Part shown: piece after piece, positions 1-9,827 of the stretch
How positions within the stretch are numbered: position 1 is the stretch's first letter
How the letters are laid out: each line of letters opens with the position of its first letter
Assembly: GCA_029262895.1 (NCBI GenBank)
Contig: JAJCYM010000056.1
Coordinates: 62,001-126,000 of the forward strand
Length of the DNA: 64,000 nucleotides
Direction of reading: 5' to 3'
Origin: Roseivirga sp.
GTDB lineage: Bacteria; Bacteroidota; Bacteroidia; Cytophagales; Cyclobacteriaceae
Made by a program: the position numbers and the translations under genes
The notes under the pieces: generated by a model
What the model was told of the DNA's origin: nothing
Seen by the model: only the letters and a program-made list of their open reading frames with translations
The model's database searches: none

Positions 1-2
1 AA

Positions 3-1829
3 TTCGTGGTTTCTGGTGTTTTCAAGACACCTCCACCCAATGCCTCCAAGCAATTTGACATAGCCCTCAGCTACGAGAACCTGATAGAGGTTGATCCTTG
101 GGCTGATCACTGGAATGGCAGTTATGCTCAGACCTATGTCGTATTCAAAAAAGGAACAGACATTGAACTCTTCAATACTAAAATAGCTGACTATTTGACC
201 CTTAATACAGACAGTGATCGGTTTGAATTATTTGTTCAACAATACTCAAAGAACTACTTATATGGAACGTACGAAAGTGGTATTCAAACAGGAGGAAGAA
301 TAGAAAACGTAAGACTTTTCACGCTGATCGGCATCTTCATTCTCGCGATTGCCTGCATAAATTTCATGAACCTCTCGACCGCGCAAGCCTCAAAGAAATT
401 GAAAGAGGTAGGCGTCAAAAAAGCAATTGGTGCTAATCGATCAGCTTTAATTTTTCAATTCTTAGGTGAATCTATTCTTTTATCCTTGATCGCTTTGATC
501 ATCTCCATTGGCCTTGTTGCGCTCGTACTTCCACAGTTTAACGCGATTTCCGGGAAGGCCCTTGAATTGCAATTGCAAGAATATTTATTGCCCATCATAT
601 CCATGATCATACTCACTGGGGTTTTTGCAGGCAGTTATCCAGCATTTTACCTCTCAGGATTCAAACCAGTGGCAGTACTTAAAGGAAAGGTGTCCAATCT
701 ACGTGGTGAAGAATGGATCAGAAAAGGATTAGTCATTGTTCAATTCAGTCTCTCAGTGATCTTTATCATCGGTGTTATTGTAATCAATAAACAGATTGAG
801 TTCACACAAAATAAAGATTTAGGATATGACAGAGAGGCGATTATTACATTCCGAGAACGAGGGAAAGCACGCAAAAACCCACAGCCTTTCTTTAATGAGT
901 TAGAAAAAATTTCCGGTGTCCTAAGTACGGGCAATATGTCTGGAGATTTTCTTTCAGCTGATGATAGTTACAGCGGTTTCTCCTGGATTGAAGGCACAAA
1001 GGATGATGATAATCATCTGTTTTGGTCTCCTATGGTGGGTTACGATTTCATAGAAACCTTAGGCTTAGAGGTGGTAGAGGGCAGGTCGTTTTCAAGAGAA
1101 TTTAAGGACGGTACCGATCGAGTAATCCTCAATGAATCGGCCGTAAAGTTTATGGAACTTCAAAACCCAATTGGCACTAAAATCGATTTTGCTGATGAGG
1201 GACCATTAGAGGTGATTGGTGTGGTCAAAGATTTTCAATATGGTTCTCTGCACCAAAAAATAGAGCCGTTGATTCTACTGTTCAGAAGGCGAGGCAAACA
1301 ATACCTAGTCAAACTTCGGCCAGGCGCTGAATTAGACGCTTTTAGTAAAATTGAAAAGGTTTTCGAGGAGATGCATCCTGGCCAGGTTTTTAACGCCAGT
1401 CTACTTGCAGATGATTATACCTCACTTTATGATACAGAAAACAAAGTAGCTGATTTGTCAAACTACATGGCCGGCATTGCCATCATCATCTCCTGTCTGG
1501 GGCTTTTTGGTCTGGCAGCATTTACTGCTGAAAGAAGAACAAAGGAAATTGGAATACGCAAGATATTGGGTGCCAGTCAATTGGCAATCATGAGACTATT
1601 AACAAGCATGTTCACAAGAACTGTATTAGTTGCTGTCGTTCTGGCACTGCCCATAGGTTATTACATGGTAGACAGTTGGTTACAGAACTTCGCTTATTCC
1701 ATTGAATTGGAATGGTGGATCTTTGCTGTTGCAGGTGTATCTGCCTTGCTCATTGCCTGGTTTACTATTGGATTTCAAACCTTCAAAGCTACTAGAATCA
1801 ATCCTGCTCAATGTTTGAGAAATGAGTAA
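3..1829 (+). CDS. FtsX/MacB-like ABC transporter permease, 5' end outside the window
   Basis: Partial. The visible 608 codons align with residue about 262 onward of the next gene, so roughly 260 residues lie left of the window; the GTG at position 6 is an internal Val, not a start. What is seen is the end of the first periplasmic MacB-type domain, a three-helix FtsX block with the signature ASKKLKEVGVKKAIGA, the SYPAFYLSGFKPVAVLKG turn, a second membrane entry helix (GLVIVQFSLSVIFIIGVI), a second periplasmic domain and a last FtsX block (TKEIGIRKILGA) ending in NPAQCLRNE. Family members form the membrane part of MacB-type ABC machines. No ATPase is adjacent. The stop overlaps the next start by 8 bp (ATGAGTAA), so translation is probably coupled. 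Confidence 0.93.
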   Translation, partial: FVVSGVFKTPPPNASKQFDIALSYENLIEVDPWADHWNGSYAQTYVVFKKGTDIELFNTKIADYLTLNTDSDRFELFVQQYSKNYLYGTYESGIQTGGRIENVRLFTLIGIFILAIACINFMNLSTAQASKKLKEVGVKKAIGANRSALIFQFLGESILLSLIALIISIGLVALVLPQFNAISGKALELQLQEYLLPIISMIILTGVFAGSYPAFYLSGFKPVAVLKGKVSNLRGEEWIRKGLVIVQFSLSVIFIIGVIVINKQIEFTQNKDLGYDREAIITFRERGKARKNPQPFFNELEKISGVLSTGNMSGDFLSADDSYSGFSWIEGTKDDDNHLFWSPMVGYDFIETLGLEVVEGRSFSREFKDGTDRVILNESAVKFMELQNPIGTKIDFADEGPLEVIGVVKDFQYGSLHQKIEPLILLFRRRGKQYLVKLRPGAELDAFSKIEKVFEEMHPGQVFNASLLADDYTSLYDTENKVADLSNYMAGIAIIISCLGLFGLAAFTAERRTKEIGIRKILGASQLAIMRLLTSMFTRTVLVAVVLALPIGYYMVDSWLQNFAYSIELEWWIFAVAGVSALLIAWFTIGFQTFKATRINPAQCLRNE

Positions 1830-4428
1830 AGAAGACAATCATATCGCTCCGCCACGCTGGTCACAAAGGCTACTTCGCCTTTTCTTGAGGGCAGCATACC
1901 TCGAGGAAATTGAAGGTGATATTGATGAAGTATTCGAAGACTATCTGGAACAACATTCGGTCAATAAAGCCAAAAGGCTTTACAGCAGAGAAGTGCTTAA
2001 AGCGCTTCGTCCTGCACTTATTAAAAGGTTAATCAATACACAAAAATTCAATTATCTCAGCATGCTACAACACAACTTATTAATCACATTAAGAGGGTTC
2101 AGAAGGCATAAAACTACCTTTTTAATCAATCTTATAGGCCTATCCACTGGCCTGGCCGCTTCCCTACTCATCTTCTTATGGGTAAGTGATGAACGCTCGG
2201 TAGACAGTTTTCATGAAAAAGATGATCAATTGTATCGGATCATGACCCATTTCCAATTGTCGGACGAAGTGGTTACATGGGATTATGTAAGTGGTCGATT
2301 TGGTCGTGCCATGGTGACTGAATTCCCTGAAGTGGAAAATGCCGTCTGGATTGGCAATAAAACGCACTTACCAAGTGGCGTTATGAATTATGATCAAGGG
2401 AACTATGAAACCAGCGGACTGTTTGGCAGCACTAATTTCTTTGATGTCCTCTCTTATAAACTCTTGAGCGGTAGTCCCTCAGAAGTCTTGACTAATAGTG
2501 AGTCGGTTGTTGTTTCAGAATCTACAGCGCTCAAGATCTTTGGAACGGTCGAAGCCGCGGTTGGTAAAACCATCTCCTATCAAACCAGGTTTTTTGACCA
2601 AGAATTTGTGGTAACGGGAGTCTTCGAAGCGCCCCCTTCCAATGCTACGCTTCAATTTGATGCTGTTGTTAATTATGAGCTTTTGATCAAGAGGGATAAA
2701 TATGCCAACGAATGGAATGGTGGTTATTCCCAAACCTATATCGTGCTTAAGGAAGGTACCAACATTACTGCCTTTAATACCAAAATTGAAAACTTTATGG
2801 ACGATAAGGTGAACAATGAGAGATTCACTGTATTCGTGCAAAAGTATTCCGATTACTATCTGAATGGCGAATACAATGAAGGTGCTCTGGTCGGAGGAAG
2901 AATTGAAAGTGTACGCCTATTCACCATTGTTTCCATCCTTATTCTGGTCATTGCAAGCATCAACTTTATGAATTTGTCTACAGCGCAGGCTAGTCGAAAA
3001 ATGAAAGAGATTGGTGTCAAAAAGGCTATTGGAGCTAATCGAATTACACTGACTCTTCAGTTCATGATCGAGAGTATGTTGATCTCACTTCTTGCCTTAG
3101 TACTTTCCGCTTTGCTGGTCTATCTCCTCCTTCCCCAATTCAACCTTATCGCGGAAAAGAACATTGCTCTTGACCTGAAGCAACATTTGCCAATGCTGTT
3201 TTGGACGGTTCTGGCAACGGGCCTTCTGGCCGGAAGCTACCCTGCCTTCTATCTTTCTGGTTTTAATCCCGTGGCGGTGTTAAAAGGCAAGGTCTCAAAT
3301 ATTAAGGGAGAAGAATTTATCAGAAAGGGACTGGTCATTGTTCAGTTCACCCTTTCAATCATATTTATAATCGGGGTGATTGTTATTAACCAGCAAATCA
3401 AATTCACCCAAAACAAGAACCTCGGGTACAGCAGAGACAATATCGTCACCTTTCAAAGCAGGGGTCTTAAGAGCGAAGAGGTAATCACTTTTGTTGATCG
3501 TCTCAAAAACACTCCGGGTGTAACCAGTGCCGGAAACATGGCTGGAGATTTCCTTTGGGGAGATGATAGCGGTAGCGGTTATTGGACATCGAAAAACCCC
3601 GAACATCGTCAACACCTATTCAAATCTCCCAAAATGGGCTATGATGTAATTGAAACCATGGGACTAAAAATTATAGAAGGGAGAGCATTTAATCCAGAGT
3701 TTATGGATAACGAAAACAGAATCATCCTTAACGAATCGGCCGTAAAACTCCTGGGACTGGAGAACCCCTTGGGGACGAAGATCAACTATGGCAACAGTAG
3801 TTCCAGGGAGATTATTGGTGTTGTACGCGACTTTCAATACGGCTCATTGCATCAGGCAGTAGAACCAATGATAATCAGATTCAGAGATTGGGGTCGTGAA
3901 TGCATCGTCAAATTACAAGCCGGTGCTGAGTTAAATACGCTTCAACGCATTGAAGAACTTCACAAAGAGTTTCATCCCAAATATAATTTTGAAGCTACCT
4001 ACCTGGAAGACGACTACCGGGCGCTCTATAAGTCTGAAGAAAATGAATCAGCACTGTCCAATTATATGGCGGGAATAGCCATTATTATCTCGTGTCTGGG
4101 GCTTTTTGGGCTGGCTGCCTTTACAGCTGAGCGTAGAACCAAAGAAATAGGCATTCGAAAGATTTTGGGAGCCTCAGAATTTACAATCGTAAGGCTTTTA
4201 ACTCAGGCATTTACCAAAACGGTAATTATCGCCATTCTTCTGGCAATACCATTAAGCTATTTCTTTAGTGAAAGCTGGCTATCAAATTTCGCCTACTCCA
4301 TCGATTTAAAGTGGTGGATCTTCGCAGTTGCAGGACTCTCCTCTCTGCTAATCGCCTGGTTCACCATCGGCTTTCAAACGTTTCGTGCATCACGAATCAA
4401 TCCTGCTCAATGCTTGAGAAATGAATAA
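1822..4428 (+). CDS. permease prefix domain 2-containing ABC transporter permease (FtsX/MacB family)
   Basis: 868 aa, a complete member of the family. Residues 1 to about 80 form the helical, charged prefix domain found in permeases that sit next to PadR regulators (PRWSQRLLRLFLRAAYLEEI). A membrane entry helix (FLINLIGLSTGLAASLLIFL), a MacB-type periplasmic domain, a three-helix FtsX block with MKEIGVKKAIGA, a second entry helix, a second periplasmic domain and a final FtsX block (TKEIGIRKILGA) follow. It is therefore a duplicated eight-helix permease. Similarity to the upstream and downstream genes shows tandem duplication. It overlaps both neighbours by 8 bp. The substrate cannot be deduced; peptide, lipid or drug export is possible. 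Confidence 0.95.
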   Translation: MSKEDNHIAPPRWSQRLLRLFLRAAYLEEIEGDIDEVFEDYLEQHSVNKAKRLYSREVLKALRPALIKRLINTQKFNYLSMLQHNLLITLRGFRRHKTTFLINLIGLSTGLAASLLIFLWVSDERSVDSFHEKDDQLYRIMTHFQLSDEVVTWDYVSGRFGRAMVTEFPEVENAVWIGNKTHLPSGVMNYDQGNYETSGLFGSTNFFDVLSYKLLSGSPSEVLTNSESVVVSESTALKIFGTVEAAVGKTISYQTRFFDQEFVVTGVFEAPPSNATLQFDAVVNYELLIKRDKYANEWNGGYSQTYIVLKEGTNITAFNTKIENFMDDKVNNERFTVFVQKYSDYYLNGEYNEGALVGGRIESVRLFTIVSILILVIASINFMNLSTAQASRKMKEIGVKKAIGANRITLTLQFMIESMLISLLALVLSALLVYLLLPQFNLIAEKNIALDLKQHLPMLFWTVLATGLLAGSYPAFYLSGFNPVAVLKGKVSNIKGEEFIRKGLVIVQFTLSIIFIIGVIVINQQIKFTQNKNLGYSRDNIVTFQSRGLKSEEVITFVDRLKNTPGVTSAGNMAGDFLWGDDSGSGYWTSKNPEHRQHLFKSPKMGYDVIETMGLKIIEGRAFNPEFMDNENRIILNESAVKLLGLENPLGTKINYGNSSSREIIGVVRDFQYGSLHQAVEPMIIRFRDWGRECIVKLQAGAELNTLQRIEELHKEFHPKYNFEATYLEDDYRALYKSEENESALSNYMAGIAIIISCLGLFGLAAFTAERRTKEIGIRKILGASEFTIVRLLTQAFTKTVIIAILLAIPLSYFFSESWLSNFAYSIDLKWWIFAVAGLSSLLIAWFTIGFQTFRASRINPAQCLRNE

Positions 4429-7027
4429 AAAAAACCAACATATCGCTCCTACACGTTGGTCAATCAAGCTCTTGAGAACCTTTGTCAAAAAAGAATTCCT
4501 CGAAGAGATTGAAGGCGATATGGAAGAGGTATTTCAGGAAAATCTGGAAAAATATTCTGTCAAAAAAGCCCGTGAACTATACCATCGGGAGGTCATCAAA
4601 TTACTGCGTCCGGTTTTGGTCAAAAAACTGAGCGGAGATCTTAAACTCAATCAACTCGGTATGCTCAAACACAACATTATATTATCACTCAGAGGTTTTA
4701 AACGATATAAGACTTCCTTCTTAATCAACCTGATTGGACTTTCAACAGGTTTGTCTGCTTCCCTTCTCATCTTTCTTTGGATCAATGACGAAATGAGCGT
4801 TGACAAATTTCATAAAAAGGACGCTCGGCTTTATCAGGTAATGCAGCACGATCCACGTCCTGACGGAATAGAAACCGACACAGGCTCCCCTGCCCTTTTG
4901 GCAAAAGCCTTAATCGCTGAAATGCCTGAGGTAGAAAGCGCGGTCACCGTGAACAACCGAGGAGGAGTCGGTTCACATGGTATCATCTCGGCTGGAGATC
5001 AATCTATTGAAACTACAGGCACCTATGCAAGCAGTGATTTCTTCAATATTTTCTCTTACCCACTGTTGGCCGGTCAACCAGAAAGCGTCCTGAAGGAACA
5101 AGCGGATATTGTATTATCAGAATCTCTAGCACTGGCCTTATTTGGTTCTACAGAAGACATCATTGGGAAACTGGTCAAGGGCAATCGCCATTTGATGAAC
5201 AAAGATTACCGGGTCTCAGGAATTTTCAAAGACCTCACTCGTCATTCCACAGCCCAGTTTGACTTTGTAATCAACTATGAAACTGTATTTGCCAATGTAG
5301 ATTGGCTCAATGAATGGAACGCTGATGGCACTAATACCTATCTCACCTTAAAAGAGGGTACCAATGCCCAAGAGTTCAATGAGAAAATAAAAAACTTCCT
5401 ACTGGACAAACCCTCCAGAGAAAATGACCAATTGTCCATTCAACAATACTCTTCCAGGTATCTCTATGGAGACTATGTGAATGGGGTTCAGTCTGGTGGT
5501 CGCATTGGATATGTCAGGCTTATGGGAATTGTGGCCCTGTTTATTCTCATCGTGGCTAGCATCAATTTCATGAACCTATCCACCGCTCAAGCCTCTCGGA
5601 AGATGAAAGAGGTTGGCGTGAAAAAGGTTTTTGGTGTGAGTAGAAAGAGCCTAGTTGCCCAGTTTATGACGGAGGCCATACTCACTACATTTATTGCAGT
5701 CATAGCAGCTAGCTTCTTAATGAGCTTGGTGCTGCCCGCCATGAATGAAATTACTGGTAAACAGCTTGGTCAGAACCTCAGTTTAAATCTTGTTTTGATG
5801 ATGTTGGCCATTGCCATGGTCACGGGACTAATTGCTGGCATATATCCTTCCTTTTACCTCTCTCAATTCAAACCTATTGCCATACTTAGCGGAAAGCTTA
5901 AAAGCACTTTCGGAGACCTTTGGATCAGGAAAGGCCTTGTCACCATGCAATTTGTGATCTCTATCCTGTTTATCTCGGGTTTTATGGTAGTGAGCAAACA
6001 AATTGATTTTCTTCAAAATGCCGACATGGGCTATAACAGAGATAATATCATTCACTTTGTAATGCGCAATAGAGCAGACCAAAAGCCTTTTTTGGAAAGC
6101 CTTAAAAACACACCAGGTGTGATCAACGCCACCTACCAATATGGCGGCAGCATTGTTGGACTGAACGGTAGCGGTTCAGGTTTTTCATGGGGCGACCCAA
6201 TGCAAAATGAAGAGATTCAATTCCGTAGGCCACATGTTGGTTATGACTTTATAGAAACGCTTGGTATTGAATTGCTTGAGGGCCGAACTTTCTCTCCGGA
6301 ATTTGCTAACGAACAGAACACACTTATCATTAATGAGGCTGCTGCCAAGATCATTGGGCTTGATGACATTGTCGGTCGCACCATCATGGATGGCGATGAC
6401 GAGAAACAAGTAATTGGTATCGTGAAAAATTTCAAGATCAAATCGCTCTACGAGCCAATGGAACCTTGCATTATGCGTTTCGTGCCTCAAGGCTGGGACA
6501 TTATGGTGAAAATTGAACCAGAGGCCCAATCCGAAACAATCAATAAGATTGAAGCGCTTTACAATAGCTTCAATCCTGAATATCCGCTTGTCTCCACCTT
6601 TATAGACGATGAACATCGGGCTGTTTACATAGCCGAACAGCGAGTAGGCACGCTCGCTAAATACTTCACTGTAGTGGCGATCATCATTTCTTGTCTTGGT
6701 CTCTTTGGCTTGGCCGCCTTCACCGCAGAACGAAAAATTAAAGAGATTGGCATTCGTAAAATATTGGGATCAAGTGTATTTGAGATCATCAAACTACTAT
6801 CTGGTGATTTCAGTAAGATGGTGCTCGCAGCCATCCTTATTGCCCTGCCACTCAGTTACATCATGGCTGCCCGTTGGCTTGAGAACTTCGCCTATGGCAT
6901 AGAACTCAAATGGTGGTCATTCGCAATTGCAGGTGCTTCTGCCCTGCTCATCGCCTGGATCACAGTAGGATTTCAAACATTCAAAGCAGCCACGGTCAAT
7001 CCTGCAGAATGTCTAAGGAATGAGTAA
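4421..7027 (+). CDS. permease prefix domain 2-containing ABC transporter permease (FtsX/MacB family)
   Basis: 868 aa, the third member of the tandem set. The N-terminal prefix domain (TRWSIKLLRTFVKKEFLEEI), entry helix (FLINLIGLSTGLSASLLIFL), periplasmic domain, FtsX block (RKMKEVGVKKVFGVSRKSL), second entry helix and second periplasmic domain follow the same order as in the upstream gene. The end (IKEIGIRKILGS to NPAECLRNE) is typical. The periplasmic domains differ most between the copies, whereas the membrane blocks are well kept, which fits divergence of substrate or partner recognition. It starts at the ATG of an ATGAATAA overlap and ends in an ATGAGTAA overlap. Confidence 0.95.
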   Translation: MNKKNQHIAPTRWSIKLLRTFVKKEFLEEIEGDMEEVFQENLEKYSVKKARELYHREVIKLLRPVLVKKLSGDLKLNQLGMLKHNIILSLRGFKRYKTSFLINLIGLSTGLSASLLIFLWINDEMSVDKFHKKDARLYQVMQHDPRPDGIETDTGSPALLAKALIAEMPEVESAVTVNNRGGVGSHGIISAGDQSIETTGTYASSDFFNIFSYPLLAGQPESVLKEQADIVLSESLALALFGSTEDIIGKLVKGNRHLMNKDYRVSGIFKDLTRHSTAQFDFVINYETVFANVDWLNEWNADGTNTYLTLKEGTNAQEFNEKIKNFLLDKPSRENDQLSIQQYSSRYLYGDYVNGVQSGGRIGYVRLMGIVALFILIVASINFMNLSTAQASRKMKEVGVKKVFGVSRKSLVAQFMTEAILTTFIAVIAASFLMSLVLPAMNEITGKQLGQNLSLNLVLMMLAIAMVTGLIAGIYPSFYLSQFKPIAILSGKLKSTFGDLWIRKGLVTMQFVISILFISGFMVVSKQIDFLQNADMGYNRDNIIHFVMRNRADQKPFLESLKNTPGVINATYQYGGSIVGLNGSGSGFSWGDPMQNEEIQFRRPHVGYDFIETLGIELLEGRTFSPEFANEQNTLIINEAAAKIIGLDDIVGRTIMDGDDEKQVIGIVKNFKIKSLYEPMEPCIMRFVPQGWDIMVKIEPEAQSETINKIEALYNSFNPEYPLVSTFIDDEHRAVYIAEQRVGTLAKYFTVVAIIISCLGLFGLAAFTAERKIKEIGIRKILGSSVFEIIKLLSGDFSKMVLAAILIALPLSYIMAARWLENFAYGIELKWWSFAIAGASALLIAWITVGFQTFKAATVNPAECLRNE

Positions 7028-9614
7028 TCGCAAAGCCAGCATACCACGTTGGTCGCAGCGCATGCTTCGCTGGGTATTACGCACAGAATATCTGGAAGAA
7101 ATCGAAGGTGATTTGGAAGAGGCCTTTGAGGACACGGTCATGTCCTCCTCTCCCCGCATTGCCCGAAAGCAATACAATCGGGAAGTGATCAAATTGATCC
7201 GCCCGATCCTGATTAAACAACTAGTCAAAACTCAAAAATTTCAACTTATGACAACGCTTATTCACTCCTATCGCAAATTCAGAAAGAAGCCCACCTTCTC
7301 AGTGCTCAATACCATTGGACTTAGCCTTGGAATTTTCTCCCTCCTCGTTATCCTGACCTACCTGCATAAGGAAGCGCAGGTAGATCAATTCCATAGCAAA
7401 TCGGAAAACATAGTCCGGTTGAATAAGCACGTGCTGAACCTGGATGGCAGCATGGAAAACCACCCGCTCACTTCCGGCCCTATGGCGGGAGCTTTGCTCA
7501 GCGATTATCCTAATGTAGAAAGCACAGTGCGGCTATTACCCTGGTTCAATGATGAAGTGCTGATTTACAAAGAAACCTCCCTAAAAAGTAGAAGACTACT
7601 TTTTGTCGACAAAAGCTTTTTTGAGGTTTTCGATTTTGAACTCACCCAAGGTGATCAACCCTCCGTATTTCAAAACAATCGCTCTATAATCCTTTCGGAA
7701 GAATTGGCTGCCAATCTTATAGGTGATCAATCCCCTATCGGGGAAATTATAAAAGGCTTTAAAGGAAATGATTTGATGGTCACCGGAGTGGTTAAGTCCC
7801 AGTCCAACACACATATTCAATATGATGCCATTATGCCCATTGATATTTTCCCTGAAGCAGGCATTGATTGGCTACATCGCTGGTTTCCACAAATGGTCTA
7901 CACCTATGCCGTAATTAATGATATGAGCCAATTGTCTGTTCTGGAAGCAGATATGGAGAACTTTATGCACAAGTATTTGCCGCAACGAGAAGAAACCTAC
8001 AAGCTCTACTTCCAAAAGTTTGAGGACATCTACGCACACTCAGCCGACTTGCTTTACAACGACAAGATGAAATCTGGAAATCATGAATCCAATCAGACCT
8101 TATGGGCTGTGGTTGCAGTGATTCTTCTGCTCGTGGTGATCAATTTTATGAACCTGTCCTCCATTGGCAAAGCGATTGATGCCAAGGGCGTGGCCATCAA
8201 AAACCTACTGGGTGCAAGCACTAAAGCCATTTATGCGCAGTTTATGATGGAGGCCTTTATCAAAGTCGTATTTGCTTCTCTGCTGGCGATAGCGGGCATC
8301 TATTTCGCATGGGACCGACTCGGCCTTTTTATTGGTGAGCTTCAGGTTTCTGATATGCTAAATCCCTGGGCGGTCAATACCGTCCTCCTATTTGCCATTG
8401 TCATTCCAGTATTAACAGGACTTTACCTTATTTCAAGTCGAGTGCTAACCAAAACGGTAACCAGTCCGAGTAGCGAGCCAAAGATGCGATTGGGTTCTCT
8501 CAGAAGTGGCCTGATCGTCTTTCAGTTTTTGCTCTCCTCTATCATTATCACGGTCACCTTTTTCAATTTCCAGCAACTGCGGTTTATCAGTGATTATGAT
8601 TTGGGCTATGAACCAGAGTCTATTCTCTCCCTCCGACTAGATGGCCCGAATGTTTCTCAACAGTCTTTGGCCTTTAAAAACCAATTACTTACTAACCCAG
8701 CTATAGAAAGCATTTCGCTCAGTCGCAATGTGCCCGGCCTGGGCGTTGGCACCTACAATATCAAGCCGGAAGGTGTTCCGGAAGATCAAAATATCATTGC
8801 CGCAGTCTTTATGCTAGGCGATTATGACTTTAATGAGGTATATAACCTTGAAACGATTCAAGGCCGTTTTTTCTCCGAGGACATTGCCACCGATAAAAGT
8901 GGTGTGGTCATCAACGAGAAGCTGATGCGCGACCTGGGCTGGGATAATCCTATCGGTAAGAGTTTTGACATCCCTGGGGAGTTTGACAAAGGAAGGGTTA
9001 TAGGTGTGGTCAAAGACTTTCATATCAAATCTCTGCACCTGCCCGTAGAGCCCATGGCTATGATTTTGACCAATAGAAGAACAAAGATGTCAGTAAAAGT
9101 GATTGGTGAGAATTTATCTGAAACCATAGCTTCCATCGAACAAACCTGGGACGAATTTGAGCCCAACTACCCGGTGGAAGTAGTTTCCCTAAGCAATGTG
9201 ACCAGCGATATGTACAGCAAGGAACAAAGCTTCTCTCAAGTGTTGACCTTCTTTTCCGTGCTGGCCTTGGTCATTGCCGGACTTGGACAAATCGGATTGA
9301 TGTATTACCTCACCAACAGCCGACTGAAAGAGCTGAGCATTAGAAAGGTGTTAGGCGCCAATAGTTTTTCTCTAATGAAAGTACTGACTGGTAGATTTCA
9401 ATTGCTGATCCTGACTGGGTTCCTACTCTCCACACCCCTTGCCTACTTTATTGTCAAAGGCCAGTTGGAGAACTACGCCTATGGCATTAGCCTGGGTGTC
9501 GTTCCCTTTGTCTTGATTGGGCTGGTGATTATGATGCTGGCCGGCTTGCTCTCCACTACCCAAACAATCAGAGCCAGTAGAACCAATCCGGTGGAGATTT
9601 TGAGATCGGAGTAA
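7020..9614 (+). CDS. permease prefix domain 2-containing ABC transporter permease (divergent paralog)
   Basis: 864 aa, the last and most divergent gene of the tandem set. The prefix domain is still clear (PRWSQRMLRWVLRTEYLEEI), but the first entry segment (FSVLNTIGLSLGIFSLLVIL) and the first FtsX block (AIDAKGVAIKNLLGASTKA) depart from the other copies. The second half is more canonical (LKELSIRKVLGANSFSLMKV) and ends in NPVEILRSE. An Ile-Lys-Asn-Leu series replaces the usual VGVKKxxGA core in the first block, so this copy may be specialised. It starts inside the stop of the preceding gene and is followed by a good intrinsic terminator, which ends the operon. Confidence 0.94.
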   Translation: MSNRKASIPRWSQRMLRWVLRTEYLEEIEGDLEEAFEDTVMSSSPRIARKQYNREVIKLIRPILIKQLVKTQKFQLMTTLIHSYRKFRKKPTFSVLNTIGLSLGIFSLLVILTYLHKEAQVDQFHSKSENIVRLNKHVLNLDGSMENHPLTSGPMAGALLSDYPNVESTVRLLPWFNDEVLIYKETSLKSRRLLFVDKSFFEVFDFELTQGDQPSVFQNNRSIILSEELAANLIGDQSPIGEIIKGFKGNDLMVTGVVKSQSNTHIQYDAIMPIDIFPEAGIDWLHRWFPQMVYTYAVINDMSQLSVLEADMENFMHKYLPQREETYKLYFQKFEDIYAHSADLLYNDKMKSGNHESNQTLWAVVAVILLLVVINFMNLSSIGKAIDAKGVAIKNLLGASTKAIYAQFMMEAFIKVVFASLLAIAGIYFAWDRLGLFIGELQVSDMLNPWAVNTVLLFAIVIPVLTGLYLISSRVLTKTVTSPSSEPKMRLGSLRSGLIVFQFLLSSIIITVTFFNFQQLRFISDYDLGYEPESILSLRLDGPNVSQQSLAFKNQLLTNPAIESISLSRNVPGLGVGTYNIKPEGVPEDQNIIAAVFMLGDYDFNEVYNLETIQGRFFSEDIATDKSGVVINEKLMRDLGWDNPIGKSFDIPGEFDKGRVIGVVKDFHIKSLHLPVEPMAMILTNRRTKMSVKVIGENLSETIASIEQTWDEFEPNYPVEVVSLSNVTSDMYSKEQSFSQVLTFFSVLALVIAGLGQIGLMYYLTNSRLKELSIRKVLGANSFSLMKVLTGRFQLLILTGFLLSTPLAYFIVKGQLENYAYGISLGVVPFVLIGLVIMMLAGLLSTTQTIRASRTNPVEILRSE

Positions 9615-9639
9615 ACCCGTGAGGACAAGATAAATTTTT

Positions 9640-9668
9640 AAAGGTCGATGTAATTATTGGCCTTTTTT
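9640..9668 (+). terminator. Rho-independent terminator after the four-permease operon
   Basis: The arms AAAGGTC and GGCCTTT pair over seven bases (one T-G wobble) around a 12-nt loop, and the second arm runs into TTTTTT. It lies 25 bases after the last permease stop. Confidence 0.75.
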
Positions 9669-9827
9669 GTTTGCTACTAGCAAAATCAAACACTTGAAAA
9701 GTAATGATCAAAAAAATCAATCAAGGTAATTTTTATCTTTTTCATTCAATCATACAATTTTTATTGGTTGTCCCAATTAATTTGAGGTTATTCCCGCTAA
9801 ACTTGTTATCTACATTAATGGCAATCT

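Noticed and set aside
6185-6616. A 143-codon - strand open frame inside the third permease gene.
   Set aside because: It is antisense to a conserved part of the permease, has no family features, and is explained as a shadow frame.
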